64,000 nucleotides of DNA from Gonocerus acuteangulatus (taxonomy: Eukaryota; Arthropoda; Insecta; Hemiptera; Coreidae). Both the position numbers and the translations under genes were made by a program. Positions 9,874 through 19,477 of the stretch are shown one piece after another. Position 1 is the first letter of the stretch, and each line of letters opens with the position of its first letter. The notes under the pieces were generated by a model. That model made no database searches, was not told where the DNA came from, and worked only from the letters and a program-made list of their open reading frames with translations. The DNA lies in the NCBI GenBank assembly GCA_946811695.1, contig OX328124.1, positions 33,998,203-34,062,202 of the forward strand. Reading direction: 5' to 3'.

Positions 9874-10705
9874 CCAAGACGTGAGTAAATATCGCGTTTA
9901 CAGGTAAAACAGATTGAGAGTGGAGCATTCGAGATGATCCACTAAGTCCAAAAATAGAACAAGAGTAAAAGGGTTCGAGCGGATTAATATTCATATCTGC
10001 TTTAGAGATTCAAAAGAGTCTCTAAGACAAAACGGATGGATCTGTTTCCTGTGGATAAACATTCCTGACTGCTCCCTGACATCAGCCTTTTATACAGCTT
10101 GGAGCTATTCAAATCCATTTACATATATCTACTCTATAACATTCAGCTTTATTCACTGTAAGGTATTACGTTCTTTGGAATTAATTTTTTTAAGTAAGGG
10201 TTTACTTTCCTAACCTTCCTAATTTCCTTAGGAAACGCAAGGTTCTTGGTTGATGTATGAATTTAATTATATTTTTTTGTTTTATAGATGTACATAAAAC
10301 AAAAAGTTCGTCAGGCAGGATTTGCATAACCAAGCAAAGTACTCAAGAAGAGGGTAGTGTAAACAGAATTCCCCAATAATATTCTTAATATAACCTTATA
10401 ATTTTGTTATTCATTAATATTTTGTTTATTTATCTTCATAAATATTAAAAGCGTCCACGTGTAAAAATAAAAAAAACCTACAATCATAACAAACCGGATA
10501 CAGTGCCCCTGTTGTGCACCTCTAATGGAAGGAATAACAACCAAATTACGAGCCGGTTTGGCTGTTTAATTCAATTTGAACATAATTTAGAGCAAACCCA
10601 AACTTCTAATGAACCGATTTAGTTTATTTTCCATTCAACAGGAATTACGACCGATATAAGCAAATTAGTAATTTGAGGGCGCAGTTTACTCCGTCAGATG
10701 TGGCA

Positions 10706-10708
<3 letters not shown>
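9870..10708. other. Unassigned sequence
   Basis: Moderately AT-rich single-copy-looking DNA. I see no open frame with domain character, RNA gene or repeat shared with the rest of the window. Confidence 0.45.
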
Positions 10709-10773
<65 letters not shown>

Positions 10774-10804
10774 GGCGCATCGATATCTAGGCCATTAGCG
10801 CCGA
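10709..10804 (-). mobile_element. SINE 3' tail with long poly-A (minus strand)
   Basis: The minus strand reads CGGCGCTAATGGCC, then TAGATATCGAT, then GCGCCGTA and about 62 A. CGGCGC and GCGCCG form a 6-bp perfect stem. The hairpin tail is the same as in the SINEs at 32168 and 63660. Where the SINE body begins on the plus side (beyond 10805) is unclear; I do not recognise a tRNA or 5S head. Confidence 0.72.
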
Positions 10805-11134
10805 TTTGACTGAGTTATGACAAAAATTACCTTATGGGCTAACTACTAAGGGTCCGGAGTAAGACTCTTTCCAGATGGATCGATTTTGGTGGTTCGAAGA
10901 TATTCCTATAAAAATATGCCTGCCCCCTCTCAACATCAAACTGTACTTTCGTTATTAAAAAATGCGCCCTGGACTAACAGGTTGACACCATTTTTAAAAA
11001 TGATTAACATTAGTGGTCAACGAACATATTTATATTTTTAACTTGGTCTTATTTTCCGTTCGCTAAGGAAATACTATATACCATGTTTCCTGGTGGGGAA
11101 AACGGAAACTCCGGTGGGTAGAGTGTTAACTATA
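10805..11134. other. Unassigned sequence, possible SINE body at its start
   Basis: The first 100 bp or so may be the body of the preceding SINE. Otherwise nothing is recognised. Confidence 0.35.
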
Positions 11135-11430
11135 ACAAGAGTCATGGGCGTATATAAGGGGGGGGCTGAGGGGGCTGCAGCCCCTCCCGAAATTTTTATT
11201 TGATGGTAAAAACTTGTCGTAAACCCCTTAAAAATAAATTAAATAAGATCACTTAGTTTATAAAACATATTTTTTTTTTTATTTTACGTGGAATAGCGTT
11301 TTAGTTACCTAAAACTATTCCAAGCTCTAAATTTTTAGTATTCCATACCCCGGAAATGGTCTCAGACCCCCCCCCGAAATTTTCCCAGCCCCTCCCGAAA
11401 TTATTTTCTATACAAGCCCATGACAAGAGT
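11135..11430. mobile_element. 280-bp hAT-type MITE with perfect 8-bp target duplication
   Basis: The element (11143-11422) runs from CATGGGCGTATATAAGG to a matching inverted end (TATACAAGCCCATG) and is flanked by ACAAGAGT on both sides (11135-11142 and 11423-11430). Interior landmarks are a G run then C run (GCTGCAGCCCC), AAATAAGATCACTTAG and GGTATTCCATAC-like sequence near the right end. The same family is seen at 18552-18767, 35880-36073 (fragment) and 41557-41829. It is non-coding. Confidence 0.9.
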
Positions 11431-11575
11431 TAGGCTATTAGGCTGTCTATAGGTTGCTACCCTTTCTAATCATCCATGGTGCAAGGGTGGATCTTTTCAA
11501 GGGGCTCTGAAATGAATTTGTTATTCTTATTGTTGCTGGAAGAGACTAATGTCTCCGAATAAAGTGTTGTTGTTT
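11431..11575 (-). mobile_element. SINE-like fragment with shared core block
   Basis: The minus strand contains AAAGGGTAGCAACCTATAGA followed by CAGCC, the core block also seen at 16400, 34560, 36120, 37875 and 63773. The head region upstream (to 11575) is not a recognisable tRNA or 5S gene. It sits directly against the MITE target duplication. Confidence 0.55.
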
Positions 11576-12320
11576 TTTTGTTTGTTTTTTTTTTTGTTTT
11601 TTTTTGTATTTCTTAGTTTTATTGAAATACAGTTTCATTTTAGTTAAATTTAGTTACAATTTGCCATTACGAAAAAAAGAAAAAAATGTGTTAGCACCGT
11701 CAAAGCAAGAATAAGTGAGGTGTAGAATCTATCATGCCTTCTAGATTAGGGGGAGCCAATGCTTACATGCACTTTCAAGATCTTTATGAAAGCTATTTAA
11801 ATTTATTATTATGAACGACTCCCTCTGTCACACTCATGCAGTGTCTTCAACCCCCCGCTCATATCGCGCTCCATTAGATGTACATGCTGGTATGCTGGAC
11901 GCCAAAAACGGCAAACATATTAAACTCTCGAGAAAAGGGAATGAGATTCCCGTGAAATAATCACCCGTTTCTAAATGCAGGAACTTCCTGCTTCATATAA
12001 GGGCAGAAGAAGCTCCTCTTCACATACCACCAAGTACAAAGGCCTTACCTTCCTTTTCGGATATGCATATAGATCCTTCAGCATGCATATTTCACGGCAC
12101 GACTAAGTGCTCAGTCATAAACCCATTTACACGAAAAGGTAAAGAGCAACAACAACAACAAATAAGTAGTTGTTAAAACTAGCTTACAACTCTGATCAAA
12201 TATACATAGATTGTTCTAAACATAAATTGTGACAAAAGCTTCATTTGCGATATCGTGATCTCAAGAAAAATATGTTAATCCTCTCAAATACAGCTATTGA
12301 CTTCAGTGTCTCTAATTAAT
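11576..12320. other. Unassigned sequence
   Basis: T-rich start (11569-11605), then mixed sequence with no domain-bearing frame and no repeat I can match elsewhere in the window. Confidence 0.4.
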
Positions 12321-13020
12321 AGGACGATGGGGGTACTTACGTACTAGTTGCACCGATCTCGAGAAGTGGGGTCTCGTTCAGGGATCCAGATCATGAAATG
12401 AGAGCTCAAATAAAGCGTTTCTATTGGTTCATTCCTATGGGCAATTACATTGGCTGTTCTTTCTTCCGTTCTAGTCATAGTTTTGTGTTCACTTACTGCT
12501 AGATTTGTATTTTTTAAAAGTTATATTTATTGTTTCTTGTTTCACTTCTTAGTGTTGTTTGTGTTGTAGTGTTCTTTGTACTGTTCTTTCAGCTAGGAAA
12601 ATGAGTATTTGGGATTTATAAACGACGGAAAAAATACTCTTTTTAAGCAATGTTAAATTGCATATCGGCCCATTTTTCACCGAAAAACCTGTGATCTATA
12701 TTACCAACGAGTTGGATTAATATGGTTTCGACAAAACCTTGAGCGAGCTTAGCGAGCGGAAACGCATAGCAATTATGCCATTAACATAAGTGATAATGTT
12801 ATATAACCTAGGAAACCAGTATTAATGGCATAATTGCTAGGCGTTTCCGCTCGCTCAAGGCTATATCGAAACTCATGTTAATCCAACTAGTTGATAATAT
12901 TAATAAATGGTTTTTCGGTCGCTATATTGCCATAACATTAATTGAGATCTCATTCCATGATCCGGATCCCTGAACGAGACCCACTTCTCGGTGAAACTAG
13001 TACGTAAGTACAGGACGATG
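12321..13020. mobile_element. Mutator-like non-autonomous element with 9-bp target duplication
   Basis: The element (12330-13011, 682 bp) has inverted ends of roughly 80 bp: GTACTTACGTACTAGTT, then AGAAGTGGG, TCTCGTTCAGGGATCC and ATCATG. AGGACGATG is perfectly repeated at 12321-12329 and 13012-13020; a 9-bp duplication with long inverted ends fits Mutator-like elements. A second inverted pair lies inside (about 12655-12790 against 12815-12930), carrying CTTGAGCGAG and CATAATTGCTA/TAGCAATTATG. No coding capacity is seen. Confidence 0.83.
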
Positions 13021-13813
13021 ATAAACTAATTCATGAAAATCAGTATTAGCCATTATGGCGCAGACGGAGAAATGATTCATGAACTATGGCGGTAGATAGC
13101 GTACCATGCTTCAGCTACCTGGCATCTTGTAGTCCACAAGAGATATCTTGTCACGCTGCGCCAAGGTATGATCCGGATCCCCAATTTCGACCTCCGGACG
13201 ACTCTGGATGATAACGACATTAGTGCAGGCCTGGAGCCCAGTTCATCGAGGAAATGAGCCGACGCGTCGGCTTTCTTATCGATTCTTTAACCGAAGGCAG
13301 ACCTGATTGAGAGGAAGATCCATCGCGATGGATGTACCTCATAACCAGATCCGCATCCGGCCAAAGAATGGAAACGAAAAAAAGGTAGAAAATCAATTTA
13401 AGAGCAGTACTGACCTCTTCCCTTCAAGCCTGCTAGCAACATTGAAAACTGTTTCCATATCCAATTGCAAGGAACCTGTAGTCCTCCCATAAACTAAAGA
13501 ACAAGAGGTGGCGTGACTGGAGGGAGCTAGGCCTTCCCACACACGGGCTGGCTGCAGCGCCTGCGCACTGCCTTGTTCTTTTGTTTGCGGTAGACCTACA
13601 GCCGAGTCAGAGGCGTAGAATAAATCACTGGATAATCGCGAATATGTTAAGTCAAGGGCGTTATGAACCAAAAAAGTGGCGAAAGAAATAGACACGAAGG
13701 CTTCTTTCTCGACCATTTATCACTAAGAGTAATATAGCCCAATAAACGTTTTTAGGCAATAACGAAACTCATAATTAAATTAAATCACTAATGCATCATC
13801 ATCAAAAACCAAC
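13021..13813. other. Unassigned; intron downstream of the spinster exon if the gene continues
   Basis: GC content is higher than in most of the window. The frames on both strands (for example 13393-13716 minus) carry no recognised domain. On the minus strand this would be intron 3' of the exon. Confidence 0.4.
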
Positions 13814-14010
13814 CTCCATGTAAGACCCAAGGAGCGTGGTGAGACTCCAGAGGAGTACCCCGAAAGCCATGATGTACCTCCTGCTGTGCCTGTCGCCAAG
13901 GTAACCGAACAGCGGTGCGAACAGCATATAGCTGAGAACGAACGCCGTCTGCAGTAAGCCTCCCTGATCATCGCCAAGGTCGTAGTAATCCTGGATGTAC
14001 GTCAGGATCC
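13814..14010 (-). CDS. spin: Internal exon of a Spinster-family MFS transporter
   Basis: This 197-nt exon encodes GILTYIQDYYDLGDDQGG, LLQTAFVLSYMLFAPLFGY, LGDRHSRRYIMAFGVLLW and SLTTLLGSYME. It spans the end of the first loop, TM2, the MFS motif-A loop (GYLGDRHSRR) and TM3. That order and wording match Spinster/SPNS proteins, which are lysosomal or late-endosomal transporters of lysophospholipids or sugars in animals (family knowledge). The acceptor is a pyrimidine-rich tract ending TTCTCAG just above 14010; the donor is GAG/GTTGGT at 13816-13811. The exon starts after the first base of a Gly codon and ends on a codon boundary. No stop or frameshift occurs, so it looks functional. I see neither the preceding exon (a TM1 block like NYMDR) nor the following one (like GIGEASYS), implying long introns or an isolated copy. 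Confidence 0.88.
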
Positions 14011-14220
14011 CTGAGAACAAATAGACAAAATTTAGTAATCAAGGTAATGGAAACTGGCATGAGTGAAGATGTAGAAACAGTTAAACAAGGTCCTGCTGAT
14101 ATTGGAATGCCAAGTTACATTTCCAGGGTAAATGCATTACAGATAAAATTGTTCATTTTGCAATAATTCGGCGTTAAGTATAAAAAATACTTTGCCAAGA
14201 TATTCCTTTTACTACATAGG

Positions 14221-14480
14221 CTCTTATAACTCTCCCATTTCTCCGGCATCTTTCTCCAGCTGTGTCCTGTTTGCTAACGATATATTTCGCCCAAATCCTA
14301 TTAGGCTTCATAAGAACGCTTGATAGCAGGTAGACAGAAGCTATGATAATGATGATAATTCATAGGTCTTATCTACCTGTTACTATATAGACGTCTGATG
14401 AAGCCCAATAAGGATTTGGGCGAAATATAACCCTAGCAACCAGGACAACGCTGCAGAGATATGCCGGAGAGAAATAAGAG
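14221..14480. mobile_element. PLE-derived palindrome, outward-facing 3' ends, with hammerhead motifs
   Basis: Left arm 14221-14345 (minus) and right arm 14370-14480 (plus) are inverted copies: both read TATTTCGCCCAAATCC-type sequence next to a TGATGAAGCC motif, then a CTCCGGCAT-like outer end. The centre is a short unique loop. It is a small solo terminal-repeat pair of a PLE subfamily different from the one at 704-3171. Confidence 0.78.
14395..14430 (+). ncRNA. Minimal hammerhead ribozyme motif
   Basis: Core CUGAUGA, stem II GCCCAA/UUGGGC around a 7-8 base loop, GAAA, then the two-base stem III AU/AU and cleavage-site A. The inverted partner at about 14281-14312 has lost the core (CUUAUGA). 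Confidence 0.75.
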
Positions 14481-16345
14481 AAACAGGACACCAGCAAAGA
14501 AGTTTAAAGGAGAATCAACTTTTAGAAATATAACAGCCAAGAATTTTGATGGCGGAAATGTAATTCATGCCTTATCTGCAAACTAACTTGTATATAAGAA
14601 TGTTTTAGAACATTCAAGTTTATGTTCGTTGTTTTAATTCTTAAAAATATGAATAGTAGCATATAAACCTTCCCGGAATACAATCATACATGCATGAAAT
14701 ATTACAAAACGTTTACCTTTAACAGTTTGTCATGTTTATTGATCCTTAACCAATATCAATCTTTCTTCTTTTACGTAGGCGGTAATTATCAGGGTTCACT
14801 CTTGTGGTATAAAAGTACATTATTATAAGAAAATAAGTTTCATTTTTATATATTTGGCATAATGAAAACACGTTTTTCTATAAGGAATGTAGCTTTATTA
14901 AGATACCATAAGTCCAAACCCCGACAATACCTACCTTTGCAATTTCAACGGTCAACGATCTCCTCTCAATGAACTTGTTCATTTAGATTTATCCAAAAGA
15001 AGCATATTGGTTTGTGGCGTTTTCTATAAATTAAGATAAATTGGTCATAAATTTTCCTTGACTTCTGTTTATCAGAGCATCGAATCCCCAAGGCATTAGC
15101 ATCAGGGTGTATATTGGTGGCCAATCTTTCTACAGATCTCCTTAAGTTTTAACTTAGCCATACACTTTCCGTTCAAATCTCGGTTTTGGACTGTACGGTT
15201 CTAGCACACAATCGATAAGTTACTAAACCTCAAGGCCGGGACTGCACAGTTAGTAGACTCACTATATGTGAAGCAAATATCTTCTTGCCCATATACGTCA
15301 GGCCCGGTCTGCACAGTCCGGACGTCATTGGACTGTATAGTTAATCTATTGGTCAAAATCTTGAGATATTCCCCACCACATATGGGCACCCTTAGGCAAA
15401 TATGGACTTCACGAATATATTTTAACAAGATTTTCGCCAAAGCCTATCAGTCTATTTACACATCCACGATGAAGTAAGCATCTATTTTTCCGATGCCAAG
15501 TCGTCTCTTTTGGCCAGGTAGTCAAACCTCCTACGGCTGGATTGGGACAGGACTTCTAGATGATCCCCAGGACAGTGAGGTCCAAGTAGAAGGCTTAAAA
15601 AAACAGAAAAAGCTTAGGAATCCTTAAGGAAAGATAAGGATAATTTGATACTCCTGAGAAGGATCTAAGATAGCACCGTCAAAGGAGCGGGAGCCAGGTC
15701 AATGATCTTATCTCAATTACAGCATCAATTAGTTTAATTTACTCCCATTGGTAGAGAGGGGGTTAATTACCAACATACCCTCAGGAGATTCTAATTAAGG
15801 ATCAGCAAGGATAAATCACCGGGGATTACACTCTACTAACCAAAGGACTTACAAATATTGGCATTCATTAAAGATATCAAAAGCTGCCTTCAAACTATCT
15901 ATTCAGCCAAAAATATACCTCTGATAAGGTTTAATTGGCTTACTCCGGGAGCTTCATATGAAGATTATTATCATAATTATTATTCCAGCTGTTACATATG
16001 ATAATTAATGTTAATCACGCAACAATGTCAAATGCGCATGTGATAAGGTATTACAATGATCACTCAGGCTATAGCCTCAAGACCTGCGCTAAGAGGATGC
16101 ACCTTTTTTTTCAGAATATTATCTGGCCTAACTAGGTTTTGGGTCTAGAATCTTGTATTTTACGCTTGGTTGCTTTGCCAGTTACGCTACCAGGCGTTAT
16201 ATTGTAGCATAGCGAGTTAACTTATTCCTACTTGCTTTTCATGTTGGAGTAACCGTCCATCGTAGGAGTTTATTTGAAAGTACGTTTGTCATCCTTTCTC
16301 GATACTACACGTATTTTGATTACGTATGGGTCACCTTTGATTTAA
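14481..16345. other. Unassigned; putative spinster intron or flank
   Basis: No exon with recognised domain content. A block near 14880-14990 (GATACCATAAG...CAACGGTCAACGATCTCC) resembles the outer flank of the PLE copies at 36350-36440 and 51990-52060, so a PLE terminal fragment is likely there. The rest is unrecognised. Confidence 0.45.
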
Positions 16346-16565
16346 TAATAAATATTATTATTTAAATTTTAACGTCCAATTATTATTAACTACGAATTTT
16401 AGGGCGAGTTATCTATAGGTTACCACCCTTTTCTAGCCATTATAGGGCTGATGCCTTTTCTTTTCTCTAAAGAAAAGCCACCTCACCTAGTGGGAATCGA
16501 ACCCACGACCCTTGGCTCGGGGTGTTAAGTGCTCACGACTTAACCCTCACGGCCATCGGGCCTCC
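16346..16565 (-). mobile_element. tRNA-derived SINE, complete-looking
   Basis: On the minus strand a tRNA-like head (16565-16484) contains an A-box-like GATGGCCGTGAGGG and a perfect B box GGGTTCGATTCCC. A 7-bp anticodon-like stem (GTTAAGT/ACTTAAC) and an extra arm suggest a class II (Ser/Leu-type) ancestor. Then follow a short body, the shared core (AAAAGGGTGGTAACCTATAG), CGCCCTAAAATTC, GTTAATAATAATTGGACGTT and an AT-rich end. Fragments of the same tail lie at 34506-34592 and 36074-36165. It is not a functional tRNA because the acceptor stem does not pair. Confidence 0.85.
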
Positions 16566-16652
16566 AATCATTAATATAATATAATTAAAACAACTAACAA
16601 ATAAATTAATTAAAGTAATTAAATAATAACTTAAATGAATAAATTTATACAT
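16566..16652. other. Unassigned AT-rich spacer
   Basis: Mostly A/T; nothing recognised. Confidence 0.3.
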
Positions 16653-16880
16653 ATCGCACTAGTATTTCTAAAGTGACACAAAAATCGGTTTTATTCACAT
16701 CGTCATATGACTGTGAAAGAGATGGTAAATATATCTTTATCAACCATTAAAACTGAATGTACCTAGCTACAGAGCTTGTACACCAGAGGGCACTTGTGTC
16801 ACCCTTCCAGTCTTTACCCTAAGGGGCCTCTACATAGGCAAGAGTGACACATTTTCAATTGAGTTTTATTTTGAGTTGTG
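16653..16880 (-). mobile_element. MITE copy (same family as 46487-46716), right end lost
   Basis: The left end ATCGCACTAGTATTTCTA plus AAGTGACA is shared with 46487. The interior follows the reverse complement of the 46-kb copy through ATCGGTTTTATTCACA, GTAAATATATCTTTATCAA, ACAGAGCTTGTACACCAGAG and CAAGAGTGACACATTTTCA, then diverges at about 16880 without the second inverted end. Confidence 0.7.
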
Positions 16881-17512
16881 TTTTATTATTGCTAGCCGCA
16901 GGAACACAATTAAAAAAGAAACGAAAAAACATTGTTTCCACACTGGACGGTTTGGAGACGATTTATTGAATTCGTACCTCAGCCTGAAGAGTTAATTCTT
17001 CCAAAAATATTGAAAAAATTTAAAATTACATCAAGGATGTCGTGTGGTGCCCTTTGTATTATACAACAGTTTAACTGGTAACAAAAAATATATTTGTTAC
17101 TAATATATACAAAGTAACATTTAGTTCATTAAATGTATTCTCTACGAATAGCTACAAAAGTCATAACATCATTTAGGAAAGCAAATGTAATATGTAATAG
17201 GAATTTTAAATTGTAGTTGCACGACCAGTCAGAATGACTAGTCTGGTAAATCTAGTGTTAATAAACATTAACCTTGTGTTGTTATTAAATGTTCAGCCCT
17301 GCTTTTGGGGGGGGGGAAGGGGGGGTTCATATTATTTATTTTTTTACTTAAAACTACGTTTTGAATAAAAGTACCGTCGATCAATTTGGGTTTTATGAAA
17401 ACCTTTTGTTTATCCAATATGTATTTTTTTTTTAAATGTTTTTTAACCTATTGTCATAATGTAAATTTTTTCTTACTGTAGTGATTATTCTGGGTAGTAA
17501 TTATTAATGTTG
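16881..17512. other. Unassigned sequence
   Basis: AT-rich; contains a G run with one A break (about 17309-17325). No gene is seen. Confidence 0.4.
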
Positions 17513-17640
17513 TACCTGAAGAAGGCTAATAAAGAGCATGCCGAAACGTACGAAATATTATTTTTTCTCAAGATCTGAGGTTTTTTCTTAGCCGAATCCC
17601 AACTATTCCTTGACTTCTTATCGCCTCAACAGAAACTATC
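17513..17640 (+). mobile_element. PLE 3' end fragment with hammerhead-like motif
   Basis: CUGAAGA (17516-17522), a weak stem II (GGC...GCC), then GAAAC/GUA give the minimal hammerhead layout. Downstream CTTAGCCGAATCCCAACTAT and TTCCTTGACTTCTTATC match the outer ends of the palindromes at 54170-54266 and 61761-61872. Only one arm is present. Confidence 0.65.
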
Positions 17641-18551
17641 TTCATTTCATTATGAAATAGGCAGTTTGACATTAAAGATGCACTAGTTATTGTATATGTA
17701 TATATATATATATATATAGTTGTATGTCAGATAACATGATAGGGTTTATATGGGATTTCGATTATTCGAAACGCGCCAAGGTATACAACATTGAGAAGGT
17801 TTCAAGACAATAGGTATACACCTGACAAGAGCCTTGTCCTCCAATAATGAGCTGGAGCAGAGAGAGGCTATTATCTTTATCTGCCCTCCTGATAACAGGA
17901 TTACTTGTACACCTAGTTAGATGGGTAATTGGGTTTCCCTTCATCCCAGATCCTTTGACGGAAAGGGCTGCTTGCTAACCAGGGGAGATAGGAACCAATC
18001 AGAAGCTCTACAGGGGTTTAATAACATTTTTCATAAGTAATCCTCTTAAAGAAAAAAAATGAACTCAGTAAATTAATTACTACCAACAGTGAATGGGAAT
18101 GAGGGCAAAAAGCAGCATAGAAGCTTTGTTATACCATTTTCAGATAAAGGGAAAAGTTCAATCCCGCATGCGCGAAATTTGAGAGAAAATTACCGACCGT
18201 TCCGCCACACTACGCGTAACAAGTAACAACAAATTACGCGTAACACTATAAAAACTGATAATGCCTACTTTAAGACTAGAGGAGGCTTTGAGAGGTTCCA
18301 ACGCATAGAGTTTCCAATATTTATCAATACTAAGCCACAACTAAGGCTAAAAACGTTTTAAAACTTCTAGTGACAAGGTTATAACATAGAAAGGTTTTAC
18401 CGCCAATATTCTGCACAGAGAATATAGGCCACGTTGGAGTTGAACAAATTTTCAGCCTTAGCTTTGGTTAAATATTGATAAACATTATCTCCCTTGCCTG
18501 ACCTCTAACAGCCTTCTCAGGTTCTAAAATACACGTAATCAGTCTTTTTAC
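17641..18551. other. Unassigned sequence
   Basis: Contains a short TA run (about 17698-17719). No gene or matched repeat is recognised. Confidence 0.4.
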
Positions 18552-18767
18552 CATCGACGTATTTAAGGAGGAGGGGCTGCAGCCCCCTCCCCCTGAAATT
18601 GTTGTGTCATAAAAACCTCAAAAATAAATTAAATAAGATCACTTAGTTCAGAAAAATCATTTTGGGGGGGGGGTGTAATAGCGTTTTAGTTGGCTGACTA
18701 TACCTACTATTGTTCTAGATTGTTGGTATTCCATATCCTCCGACATTAATTCCTATATACGCCTCTG
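18552..18767. mobile_element. hAT-type MITE (diverged copy of the 11143 family)
   Basis: CATCGACGTATTTAAGG at the left, GGGGCTGCAGCCCC, AAATAAGATCACTTAG, TAATAGCGTTTTAGTT and TATATACGCCTCTG at the right follow the order of the 11143-11422 element. The ends have drifted, and I see no clear 8-bp duplication. Confidence 0.68.
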
Positions 18768-19038
18768 GTATTTCCCAGAGTTTCACGTAGCTTGTTGGCC
18801 ATGAAACGTCAATGATCTCCTTTCCAAATCTCAAATATTTAAGTAGATATATTTCATTATATTTATTTATATGAAATGGGTCTCTGAAATGGTTGAGTGT
18901 TCTAGGAACTCTTCAACCCAACAAATAATGATATCTTATCTAAGTGAAATGTTTTTCCTTTTTTCTTAGTGGCATACGATATAGGTGTCGACCATAACTC
19001 ACTGATAGGACTGCTTTTATCTCGTATATCTCTGAGTA

Positions 19039-19170
19039 ATGGTGAGACTGTTTTGCAACTCCAGTTGCAAACTAGTTGCACGCGCAACTTGTTTCTGACG
19101 AAATCAAACCAGTTTGCAACCAGTCACATGCAACCAGGGCCCGCGGTTGCAGTTGCGTTGCATTTGAGTT
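19039..19170 (+). repeat. Candidate MITE end rich in GTTGCA repeats
   Basis: GGTGAGACTGTTTTGCAACT followed by AGTTGCAAACTAGTTGC matches, in inverted orientation, a block at 22985-23085 that ends in GGCCCAGTGCACACGGTG on the minus strand. The two could be ends of one element of about 4 kb, or two separate short PIF/Harbinger-like MITEs. Confidence 0.4.
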
Positions 19171-19477
19171 GTACGAGACTTTCGTCGGACAGCCGTGCAT
19201 TCTATCGATATTTGCGGTTGCTTAGTTACAAGAAGGTTTAATTATTACATATGTTTTTCAGCTATGTTATGTTGGGTAATAAGGCAGTTTTAAGTAAAGT
19301 GTATTTGAGCCATATAGCCAATAACAACATGTGCCATCAAGAACATAACGTGAAGCAATTTTTGATTTAAAAACGGACGTCAGATTCGTTTTTAGCACAT
19401 TAAAAACCCCCTAAATTCAAATTTTGTGAATATTACAAAAAAACAAAAAAAAAAAAAGAAGTATTTTAAAGGGTCTC

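Noticed and set aside
13393..13716. Minus-strand frame downstream of the spinster exon as the next exon
   Set aside because: It has no similarity to the expected TM4-TM6 region of Spinster proteins and no clear splice pattern.
16484..16565. Possible functional tRNA gene
   Set aside because: A and B boxes are good, but the acceptor stem does not pair and a SINE core and tail follow, with truncated relatives elsewhere.
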